Source of the DNA: Oryzias latipes
Lineage: Eukaryota > Chordata > Actinopteri > Beloniformes > Adrianichthyidae
Direction: 5' to 3'
DNA length: 64,000 nucleotides
NCBI RefSeq assembly: GCF_002234675.1
Contig: NC_019859.2
Location: 35,449,960 to 35,513,959, forward strand
Under the pieces are notes generated by a model that saw nothing but the letters and a program-made list of their open reading frames with translations, made no database searches and was not told the origin of the DNA. This document shows positions 37,071 through 64,000 of the stretch, piece after piece; position 1 is the first letter of the stretch; every line of letters begins with the position of its first letter. The position numbers and the translations under genes were made by a program.

Positions 37071-37076
37071 ATTAAA
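37071..37076 (+). terminator. Candidate polyadenylation signal (ATTAAA) of the membrane-protein gene
   Basis: ATTAAA about 840 bp after the stop codon, followed by a GT-rich region. It is the first good signal seen downstream. Confidence 0.45.
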
Positions 37077-37100
37077 CGGCACAGAGCAGCAACGTCCAGG

Positions 37101-40100
37101 CGTCTTCATTTGGGGGGAGTGTTGGCAGAGATGCAGAAATCTGGGACGTCTGGAACAGATAACAGCTGGGAGAAAACAGGTTTGCTCCTCATCACTTAGC
37201 TTTATTTGATTGACCTGTTCGCAGCATGACAGAACAGATCAGAACGTTTGCACAAAGCGGTTTCCGTTCAGAAGAGTTGGGGATGGGGGGGCGGCTGCAT
37301 CGAAGGGACTTTGCTCGGCCTGTATTTGGTGAGGGATGGAGATTAGGGAGAGAATATTAGATGAGCAGCTTAGCCCGTAGAGACATCCTTTTATTGCTTT
37401 GGAGTGAAAAGTCTGAACAGCTGCAGCCTCAAGGACAGACCTCCTTGTATTAACTGTTTCTTCTGAGACCCTGACGGTGATGCAGCGCTAAGCAAAGCTG
37501 ACAAAAGGATGATTGTGGCTAAACTGCTGGTGTTTGAGAGAAGAAACCTTGAACTCTCAAAGCCCAGGGGCAAAAGTACAGCAACACTTAGATGGGATGT
37601 TGTGGGGCTTTTCAGTACAGAATTGACCCACAACTCGTGCCTTATTCTGTGTGACACCTTCTGAGGGACTCTTCCCAGGTCGTGGTCATGTTGATAATCT
37701 GTAGAATTGACATCCGTGCTGAGAAACCACATGGAACCGCATGGAAGAACGCCCAAAAAACCAGAGCTATAATGGGAACGACCATGAGGACAGAGGCTCA
37801 GAGACAATGCCCAAGCGGCCATTTTCTGTGTCAGTGTGTTGATCCAGTTTGTTGAATCAGATCCTGTTTCCAGTTGGGAGGACCGGGCTGTTTCTCTGGT
37901 TCTCCCTTTTCCTGGACTCAGTCCTGCAAGCCCGTGAAATTCCCCAGAAGTCCAGCTGGAACAACTGCAGCTCCGGAGTCGGCCTCGTTTCTGCTGCGAT
38001 GCTCTGATTCCTCCTAGGGGCATCAAACATGAGAGACTGACTGGAGTTTGCGGGAATCTCAACCTGTCTTGATGTTTGCAGGCGTCTTCTACAGCATATC
38101 TGGTGAATCTACAAACCGCATTGACGTGAGGCTTTCACCTCCTGAGTTTTAAACTCCTGCCACATCCGTGCCTGAAAGAGTCTCTGGGTCTTTTTCATGG
38201 TCCGACTGACGCCTGTCCCCCCTAAAACCAAAGAGTCGGTTGTGGATCACAAACACTGAAAGATCGTCTGTCAGAGGGTTTATTATCTTATTTCCTTCAA
38301 TTCATTTTAAATAATTAAGTCAAATGGAAGTTACATTAAGATAAAAACATTTAAACGTTGTATAATGTATAACTGCTGATTGGATTGTTTTGTGCAGTAT
38401 TCTTGCTTTGATTGCTTGAAATAAACCATTTCAAATTAATTTTAAAAATCAAATCATGTACAAATATTAACAAAGGAAAGATCAGTAGAAGACCATCCAG
38501 AAGGGAGAACCACGCTGGGAGTGAGAAGAGGGGAAAAGGTCAAGTTTTGACAAAAGATTAAAACACCAGAAAAGATTAAGTTCAAATCAGTTAAACTGCC
38601 GTCTTTAGAGAAAACAACTTTATTTAAACGGAATCTTTGACCCGAGCAAACGTGATCTGAGGGCAGACCGGTGATCTCCAAAAGATCTGATTGATCTTAA
38701 GTCCACATCCACGCTGTGGGAGCTGTAGAGATGTCAGCTGATCCGTCCAGCTCAGCGTCTGGCGCCGAGCCAGGGGAGGCTAAAACAGCAACAGCTGAAC
38801 GGCGTTGGAGCAAAGCAGGCCAAAAACCCCCAGATCTGTGAAAAAACCCCTCTGCTGCTCATCCTCAGGTGTTTGTCGTTACGGCTCCATCTGGGTCGTT
38901 CACGTGACGCAGACACGTCAGGCTGGAGTCACGGTGAAAACAATGGAAAGAATGAACCCATGTGACCAGGGCGTCTGTCACCTATCAAGCAGTCAATCAG
39001 TCGATCAATCCTTTACTCAACATCTTTGTTAAGAACATTCAGGCAAACAAACCCGGAACACCAGAGCTGCACAGGCCAACAACACAAAAAATACACACAT
39101 AAACCAATCATCACACATCTGTTAAACACTGTTACATGGATGGATGGAGAAAATGCAGTTTTTGTCCTGATTTGCTGTCTTTATTTGAAATTAAATAAAA
39201 CCTTAAATGTTGTCCAAAGTAAACCAACAAAGTAAATAGGTTGTTTACTTTTTCAATGTTTTCCTTCATGCCTAAAAACCCACAGCAGCTCTTTCATTTC
39301 TGTTGCAATGAGATGCAAAGCCGTGCTGTGTTGGACTTTGCAGCTCCTGCTGGGTTCAGGTCAGCGAGGAACCGACCTGATTGGATGTTTTGGTCCTGAA
39401 GGTGGAACATGGAGAAGATCCGTGACGCTGCTCTGCTGTGAGGCTAAAGGCTGAGTGGAAAGTCCCTGGAGCAAGTTTCAGAACATCTTTTAATAAATAC
39501 CGACATTTTTAACCTCCAGCTTGTCACTGCGCCATACGTAACCTGGCGAGGTTAATTTAGGTCTGCTCAGATCTGCGTCAATCGGGGTTAAGTGATGTCC
39601 TTTATCCTCAGATTACCTCAGCCTGCTTCTTCAGTACCGACTGGAATCTGTCAATCCAGCTTTCGACCCGGTGGAACATCACACCGACAGCCTGTAATTC
39701 ATCCTGATTGGATCTGGATGGGGTTCACCTTGTCAGGGACCTTATAATAGCCTTCAGCGAGGTCACAGGGAAGCGTCACGTGACCGGAGGAGACCGCGTG
39801 TGAAAGCTGTGAATGTGAGGGAAAAACACGGGATCAACACGTTTGGACCATCGGGGAAACTTTAAAGGAAGCTGCAGTTCTGGTCTCCGCTGTCCTCTCA
39901 GGCTGCCATTGGTTGGCTCAGATAACTTTTGAAGTGAGTCTCTACCAATTGGCTGCCGTCCTGACAAATCCTCCGTCGGCAGGCCGGCCGGGCGCCAGAG
40001 TCCTCCGTGCGTCCTCCACGTCATCAACTTTTATGATGACAATGGAGCTCTGAGGACGGATGGAAGCATTCCCACTTATGTTCACCTTAACAAGATCTAT

Positions 40101-41396
40101 TAATGTCTGTGCTTTCAAGATCAGTAAAACTGCTGTTTTAGTGAAACTGATAAGAAAAATACACAGATTTTCTAGACAGGGAGTCAAAAGCTGATAGACA
40201 CGCCTCACTTTGAGTTTTCCTCATGGTCTCACCGTGTTCAGCGTGTCTGACTGATTGAAGTAAGATATTGAATAACCGTCTCGGTGTCGACCTTCTGTGG
40301 GTCTAAAAATCTGATTTAGTCAGCGAGTCGCTCCAAGTTCATCGTTCTAACAGCCATGAACACGACGCCGCTGAGCAGCTCCACCTGGTCGTGGTTGGTG
40401 GTAGACGGTCAGGTGCTGCAGGTGAACTTGTCTCAGTGTCATCAGCAGACTTGGATCAAGACTCTGAACCACTGTCAGAGGTTCTGACAGACCCAGGAGT
40501 GTCAGACCACCACCATGACTAGAACCTAATGACCTCTGACCTCAGACCTGGTTTAGCAAACGCCACACAGCTGCAGGCCATTTACCAGATGGGAGGGGTA
40601 CTGGGGTCTCCAGACTAACCAATCACAACTGACTCCACCGCTTTGACTGGAATGACAGACGACCGCAGCAGCTGACTCCACCCACACCAAGATGCCGCTG
40701 TGAGCGTTTGTAGTATAGACCATGTAACCTGGACGATGCAGCCACGGTCTACCGTCCTGTTCACGGATGAGGGTCATCATACCATCAGGCTGCAACACAT
40801 TTAGACTCTGAGGAACATTGTAAATTGAACTAGTCTGTATAATGAATACATCATGCAGTCATGGAGCTCTAGTTCTTCCCCAAATCTGCAGCTTCCCTAA
40901 AGCTGTGGTTGGAGTCGGCTGCAGGACGTCAGCTTCCTCAAACCCAAAAACAACAAACCAGGGACAAAAACCGTGGGTGGACTTTGTTCCAGACACCAGA
41001 AAAGTCATTTCAATTTTTCTGAACACATTTATTGCACATGAATCAGTGATTACAGATCAGTTTTCACGGGTTTTACTCAAAGTTTATGTTTTAAAGGTAA
41101 GAGCAGTACACGGTTCCAGATTCACATGAGACCAGAACCTGATGCTTCCCCTCAAAGTCTCCACAGCATTAAACCATCTCTGCATTCTGCACACATCCGG
41201 CTTTTCATCCGGAGCTCAGCAACAGAATCACATAAAAAAAGGTCAAATGTGCACGACCGGCTCCCAGCGCCCCCTTCATGCAAACGTGCACATTTCTACA
41301 GGTAAAAGAGGAGATCTGCAGAGAACACCTGAATTTTCCTCACGAGGAAACCCCCGCAAGCGTGAGGAGTCACATGACTCAAACTGAAATATAGCA
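37101..41396. other. Intergenic between the membrane-protein gene and acp5
   Basis: No conserved coding block was found. A 223-codon frame on the minus strand at 37391-38062 lacks recognisable domains. The region contains a retroposon-like tail at 38285-38640 and otherwise unremarkable sequence. Confidence 0.4.
38285..38640 (+). repeat. Retroposon 3' tail with TGAAATAAACC motif
   Basis: The motif GATTGCTTGAAATAAACC followed by ATTTCAAATTAATTTTAAA occurs inverted at 50741-50775. Both look like 3' ends of one non-LTR retroposon family; the family is not identified. Confidence 0.5.
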
Positions 41397-41402
41397 TTTA
41401 TT
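41397..41402 (-). terminator. acp5: Polyadenylation signal of acp5
   Basis: AATAAA on the minus strand about 140 nt beyond the stop codon, at a usual distance for a short 3' UTR. Confidence 0.7.
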
Positions 41403-41542
41403 TTACAACTAGGCCAAATTTAAAATTGAATTCTTTTAAAACAGTTATTATACATGAAGCTGAAAGGCATCTTTAAAAGCCAAGACTTTACCTTCTCTTA
41501 ATCTACCCTGCAGATTTTTCCAGCTTCTCACCGACGGCCGGT

Positions 41543-42893
41543 CTATTTAAACTGCCTCCGGGAGAGAACAGTCTGGAACAAGGAGGTGCCTTTGGCCTGG
41601 AAGTAGGTCAGGATCATCTTGTCATTTGTGACCTCTGCATGGACGAAGCCTCCAAGCGTCGAAGCCTGGCCCGTGAAGAACTTCAGAGAACCCGCGGGAA
41701 CGTGGTCCTTGTGACGGACGTCAGGATCAAGGAAATTCCCGGCGCCGCTCACCACATATCCCACACCGAGCTCCTCCAGGTACTGCAAGGAGAGTAAGAG
41801 CGGTGAGTGCAGCTGCTCCTGCTGCCCCCGCCTGCCGCCCACAGCTGCCCCTGCTGCCCCCGCCTGCTGCCCACAGCTGCCCCTGCCGCCCACAGCTGCC
41901 CCTGTCTCAACCAACCTGCAGGTTGTGGTCGTGGCCGCAGAAGTAAGCAGTGACGTTGTGCTGGACGAGCAGAGGACGGACCCCCTGCAGCAGACACTCT
42001 GTGGGGCCGTGCTCAGAGATGGACCACACCGGATAGTGGCCCGCCACCAACAGGAAGTCCGCCTTGGAGCGCGCCAGCCGCTCCTGCAGCCAGACCAGCT
42101 GGCGATTGGCCTCCACCTCCAACACGGGCCCTCGGGGCTTCTCGTCCTCGTAATCCAGAGAGTTTCCACACAGCATCACGGTGTCCAGCATGATGATGCT
42201 CAGAGTCTTCCCCGTGTTGGGAATGCGAAAGTCCAGCTCGTAGTAATACGAGGGGAACTTCCTGACGGGGTCAAAGTGAACGCATTAAGCTAAATTCAAA
42301 GTGGGAAGCAGAGCGCATCATCAGCTGCTTACCATCTATCAGACCTCTGGGAGTACTCAATCTGGGCCTTCACGTTCCCCGCATGGTCATGGTTACCAGC
42401 AAGAACGTACCAGGGGACTCTGAGGGACTTGGCGGTGTAGACGGACTCGAAGGTTTCCTGCCAGGAGGGCGAGTCAGAGGCTCTGTAGGTCGTGACCTTC
42501 ACAGCAGTTTCTCATTTCACAGAAACACACCTGGAAGCGAGGAGAGTCCACGCTGTTCACACCTTTGAAGTAGAAGTTATCGCCGAGGGCCAGAACAAAG
42601 TCGGCGCCCATCTGCTCTGCCACTTTACTCATCTCCCGAGCCGTGGTCTTCTGCACAGGCGTGACGTACGGCGGGTACGGCACGCCGCCCCAGTCCCCCA
42701 CCGCCAGGAACCGGATGGAGCTTCTGTTTCCTGCAGGAAAGAGACGCGTGGCCACAGAGGGTCTCACAAACCCACCAGAAACCCGAAGGTTCGCGTACTT
42801 ACTGCTGCTCGGCTGGAGCTCCTGGAAGGCGGCAGGATAGCAGTGAACCACGGCAACGGCGAGGGCGAGGATGGAGAGAAAAGGGACTGCCAT
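41543..42893 (-). CDS. acp5: Tartrate-resistant acid phosphatase type 5 (purple acid phosphatase)
   Basis: Secreted or lysosomal di-iron phosphatase, known in vertebrates as an osteoclast and macrophage marker. Five coding exons on the minus strand: 42803-42893, 42531-42730, 42333-42457, 41916-42261, 41543-41782. They give 1002 nt and 333 residues (human 325). The ATG at 42893 begins a signal peptide ([18 protein letters not shown]). All seven metal ligands of the family are present in order: Asp43 (VGDWGG), Asp81 and Tyr84 (LGDNFYF), Asn119 (AGNHDH), His214 (VAGHYPVWS), His249 and His251 (CGHDHN). The exposed loop after CGNS (about 172-190) is acidic, as in proteolytically activated mammalian enzymes, but the sequence differs. 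A linker of about 17 residues between signal peptide and catalytic domain is longer than in human. Teleosts often have two acp5 copies; I cannot tell which this is. Confidence 0.96.
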
Positions 42894-45649
42894 CTTTCAA
42901 CTGAAGCAACACACCGTCAGTCAGAGAGAAAAACACAAACCAGGAAGAGGAACCCCAACCAGCACACAGCCCTGCCTCTGCTAACCACATCTATCTCACC
43001 ACGAGCACGGCTTGTCTGACTTTAAAAGCTGCTGATGAGCTCTGATTGGCTGCAGCCAGACCGACTGGTCCCAGCTGGAGCCAATACAGGCCAATCAATG
43101 TGTTTATGTGGCTAGGGGGGTCAGAGGTCACCTGCTGTTACTGGTCAGGGAGACGGCTGCATCTCTGTAAAGGATAAAGGTCAGTTTCATCTGCATGCAG
43201 AAACTCACAGCTGACGGCCGCCGGTACTTCCTCGCGCCGAGTCCGTCTCCGCTCAACTCAGCTCCTCCTCTTCGGCTTTTATCAGAGGAGAGGCGGCTGG
43301 AGGTCACGCCGAGTAGGCATGATCCTGACTCAATGCTCAGCCAGGACGGGGGGCGGGGTTACGACGCTGCTTCCTCCACGTTCCTGTTATTCCTGCATCT
43401 TTCCACCCCGTGACTCTTTTTTTATCCATGAAAACACGGAAAGTATAGACAGGAAGCATCACGAGGGTGCTGGCGTGCCGTCAGACCCGTTTTTCCTCTT
43501 TGTGGTTGGAGTCTGCTCACACATCCAGCTGATCCACCTCTGACAGGTTCCAGAGGCACTGCAGATGTCAGGTTCTCTGCGGCGTCCTGAACTGCCCTCC
43601 CAGACGTGACCTCTGCGACCCCTGCGCTGCTCGCACGTGCAGGGCCGACAGAACGCCATCACAGCACGCTCAAGGACTCTGGAGTACGTCTGCGGCACGT
43701 TCCCCCCCTCGACGTACTTCTGAGGGGCAGAAATCGCTTCTCTGTTCCGTCTGTGACCTGAGAGACGTTCAAACGCCGCAGGAGGAGGAAGTAAAGACGC
43801 TTTCTGGGCTGATTTAGGAGAACAGCCTCCAACCTTTAATACACAGATTACTGCTCTTTGGAAAGTAATTCCCATCAATATTACTGCCTCAGAAATGTTA
43901 CTTCCAAGTTCCTCAGATGATCTGAAAACACTGAGGTGAGGAATGTTCTGGAGAGCATTATCAGATGAGGATGTATGCATTTCACACCAGGAACACAAAC
44001 AGGAAGTATGACAGGAAATCTGGTTTAGGGTGAATTCAAAATGAATTTTAAAAAAAGGTTAAAAACTAACCAAACCAAAAAACAAAAATTGTATCTGTTT
44101 GCACCTTAAGGCATCACTACTTTAAAGTGTTTTAGTTATTTTTGTGTTATTGTACACATAAGATGGATTTATTATCCTTTTTTTGTGAAAACATTTAACT
44201 GAAAATGAGTTAAAAATAGAAAACGTCTGCAGATCCTCCACTGCAAAAACAAGCCCACAGAAATAAAATAGCTCAAACATTTCTAACATTTGAAAAAACA
44301 TCTTTAAAAAAACAAAAAAGAATCTGCCAATGGCGTCAGAAAAATGGTCGCACCAAGAATTTCTGTAACTCTAAAACCCCATCGCCGGGTGATTTTTCAC
44401 CCGAGATAAACGGTTTACATGAATCTTAATGTGTTGCGTGTCGGGGCGTCTGTGCCTTCACCAGGGAATTCTCACATGACCCACAAATGGGAGGACCAGA
44501 GACCAAGTGTCTACCATCATTTTATTATTTTTTAGGACTTTTTTGTTCTCAAATTCCTCATTTTTTTAGTAATTTTTGAGCACGTTTTTAGGAACTTCCA
44601 TTGTTTGTCTTCATTTTCTACACGTACCACAGTTGGAAATGAAAACTAATCTGTTCTCGTGTGTTGTCGTGTTTTTTATGACAAGTACTTTTTGTTTAGA
44701 TATACTATATTGGGTAAAAAATGACCCAATATAACTTGGCTCCAAAAATGTTCACACACAAACATGTCAACATGCACACAATACAACTCATGTTCACACA
44801 TGCATACTTGTGCGTTCAGACCAACACATTTCATTCAGTCATGCAAAATGTTTGTGCAAAGGTGACACAGTGAGTGTTTCTGTTCTTCTCAGGTGGATGA
44901 TGGCATATAAAAAGAAGGAGGGACAGTGTCCAGCCATCCCCACACCAGACCCCCTTCTGGGGTCTGCAGCTGTGGATGGGGGTCTGCAGGTACCTGCATG
45001 GTAGCAGATAGAGAACTGCCCCCCGGGCGATCTCATCCTCCACCCGGGCCAGGCCAGCGTGATGACATAACTTTTTGCAGTCAGTCTTCTAGGGTTAAAC
45101 GAACATTCACATCACAGACGTGTTTTCTCAAACTCTGATCATTTTGCGGTTACAAAACTTTCGTAATTTTTCTTGAGAGAAAATAAGCGACAAAGTCTTT
45201 TTACGGTTTTATGTTTGTTGCAAACGTCCACTTCCTGCATGGAGAGAAGACCGCTCTCCGCCTTCTGGATGGGCAACATGAACCGATTCTTCTGCTCTGT
45301 CCCATTTCCTCTTTGACAGCCGAGGGCAACGCCTGGGAATCTAACCTCCGACTGGAGCAGGAACGTCCAATTCCCCCCCCCACGATAAAACCCCCCTAAT
45401 ATGTGCAAAGCTCTGAACTTGGCTGATTAGCAGCCGACGCACAAACAAAGTTAGTATCGTAAAGCGTGTTTTTGGAGTTTCTAAAGATTTAAACTCCTCC
45501 CCCTTTGGAATGGGGGGGGGGGGGTAGTTAGATAAAGGTGGGGGTAGTACAGACCAAACATGAGTGGATGTAAATGCCAGGGATCTGCAGAACACGGTGC
45601 CGCCAAGCGGCAGAAAAGAGACTTTTCCTTATAAAAAGATGAGAAGATC
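42894..45649. other. Intergenic, acp5 upstream side and ilf3 downstream side
   Basis: The start codon of acp5 follows an acceptor (TTGCTTCAG) at about 42900, so a 5' UTR exon is likely further right, perhaps near 43000-43300. No other gene was recognised. Two short hairpins lie at 44385-44402 and 44704-44731. Confidence 0.45.
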
Positions 45650-45655
45650 TTTATT
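45650..45655 (-). terminator. ilf3: Polyadenylation signal of ilf3
   Basis: AATAAA on the minus strand about 210 nt past the ilf3 stop codon. Confidence 0.65.
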
Positions 45656-45866
45656 GAGACAAAACTTCCAAACGACGAGCAGGTCGGATCCGGTTACGTT
45701 CTGCTACAGAACCACTACAGCAGATTAAAAACAGAAACCCTTGAAGTTCACTCTTGAAACATGGATGTGATGCAGTGAGACGTGGACCGAAGCGCCACGA
45801 ACCCAGCAGGACGCTGCAGCTTCGGTGCTTCAGACGACGCGTCCCAACGCCGGGACGGAGACGCCA

Positions 45867-63378
<17,512 letters not shown>

Positions 63379-63751
63379 GCTGTCGCGACAGAAGCTCCCG
63401 TTTATCTACATTCACCTTTATTCACGTCCGGCCTGGTTTAGGACCAATATCCAATGAAAAAAGACCGCACGCGACCACCTGGACACGGGTGCAACGGACG
63501 GCTAACATTAGCGGCTAAAAACTTTGCGTTGCCGCAGACGGTTGAATAAAACACAAATCAAAGACTAATCATCAGATAGCATCACTGTAAACCAAAACAG
63601 GGAATTTTTAATTGAAACAAATGCGATGCTTCTATAAAATCAGCACGAGTTGGTTCGCGTGTTTTTCGCTGCTCGCTAATGTTAGCTACCCAGCTGCACC
63701 CGTTGGGTTCACCATCAAAGCTGTTCTTCTGCTAAAAGCTGAGATTCCGTT

Positions 63752-63820
63752 GCTTACCGGAGTCGCAGAAAAGAGGCAGACTTGTTAACTTTCACTTATA
63801 ACTAAACTGCGTTTGGAGAA
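63752..63820 (-). other. ilf3: Likely 5' UTR exon of ilf3
   Basis: A donor G then GTAAGC lies at about 63757 on the minus strand. The first coding exon begins right after an acceptor (CGCGACAG, then CATGGCGGCC). So at least one non-coding exon precedes it. The exact start is unknown. Confidence 0.5.
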
Positions 63821-63895
63821 TTTTGAGGCTTCAAGAAACTCCACTATTTTCTTTTTTTTTTTTTTTACGTGAAACCGCAATTGCGATCAACGTCT

Positions 63896-63983
63896 ATATG
63901 AGAACAGCGCCCCCTGGCGCTCTGGAGTTTGAAACAACCTCGATATGAGAACAGCGCCCCCTGGCGCCCTGGAGTTTGAAACA
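63896..63983. promoter_or_regulatory. Tandem duplication carrying two CTCF-like motifs
   Basis: A 41-bp unit occurs twice with a 47-bp period and one base difference. Each copy contains GCGCCCCCTGGCGC (63907-63920, 63954-63967). Its complement shares the CCAGGGGGCGC half of the vertebrate CTCF consensus; the flanking half matches less well. It lies upstream of the presumed ilf3 promoter. Confidence 0.5.
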
Positions 63984-64000
63984 TGCTTTGCTTTCAACCT

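Noticed and set aside
37391..38062. 223-codon open frame on the minus strand between the membrane-protein gene and acp5
   Set aside because: No domain, no conserved block, odd composition (rich in Ser, Leu, Arg), and no supporting splice or neighbour context. Probably chance, though it is long enough to check against transcripts.
40360..40800. Tc1-like or gene-like block upstream of acp5's 3' side
   Set aside because: Some phrases resemble protein-coding sequence, but no family motif could be confirmed on either strand.

Overview
The window is genomic DNA of a bony fish, most likely a spiny-rayed (acanthomorph) teleost. It holds split vertebrate genes with short GT-AG introns and conserved 19p13-type gene content. 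It also holds a typical teleost repeat fauna: Tc1-like, pogo-like and hAT transposons, an RTE-clade LINE with an open reading frame, L1-like 3' ends, TTAA-flanked MITEs, and CA, GATA and GGA microsatellites. The species cannot be named from sequence alone.
Layout, left to right. (1) 1-15014, minus: the 5' two thirds of slc44a2 (choline transporter-like 2), 14 coding exons, running off the left edge. (2) 15015-25453: intergenic, mostly repeats, including an RTE LINE (15903-19031) inserted into an older repeat. (3) 25454-29.5 kb, minus: syce2, four coding exons plus a likely 5' UTR exon; intron 1 carries an L1-like fragment split by a hAT element. (4) 29.5-34.2 kb: repeats, including a second copy of the same old repeat split by another hAT-like element with an 8-bp target duplication. 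(5) 34257-36230, plus: a two-exon gene for an unrecognised 165-residue single-pass membrane protein. (6) 37.1-41.5 kb: intergenic. (7) 41543-42893, minus: complete five-exon acp5. (8) 42.9-45.6 kb: intergenic. (9) 45867-63378, minus: complete 19-coding-exon ilf3-type gene, with a likely 5' UTR exon near 63760 and a tandem CTCF-like duplication at the right edge.
All splice junctions proposed for acp5, syce2, ilf3 and the membrane-protein gene keep frame end to end (1002, 471, 2577 and 498 coding nucleotides). I read them by hand from conserved protein blocks and AG/GT signals.
The genes do not form an operon or pathway. They are a synteny block related to human chromosome 19p13 (SLC44A2 and ILF3 in 19p13.2, ACP5 in 19p13.2, SYCE2 in 19p13.13): a choline transporter, a meiotic synaptonemal-complex protein, a lysosomal/secreted purple acid phosphatase and a nuclear double-stranded-RNA-binding protein. 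The points most worth a second look are a 75-residue N-terminal extension and diverged DZF-domain core in the ilf3 product, a GC-AG intron in ilf3, a perfect 74-bp palindrome in an ilf3 intron, an open LINE reading frame, and several nested transposons with readable target-site duplications. I did not find a convincing new multi-gene system.
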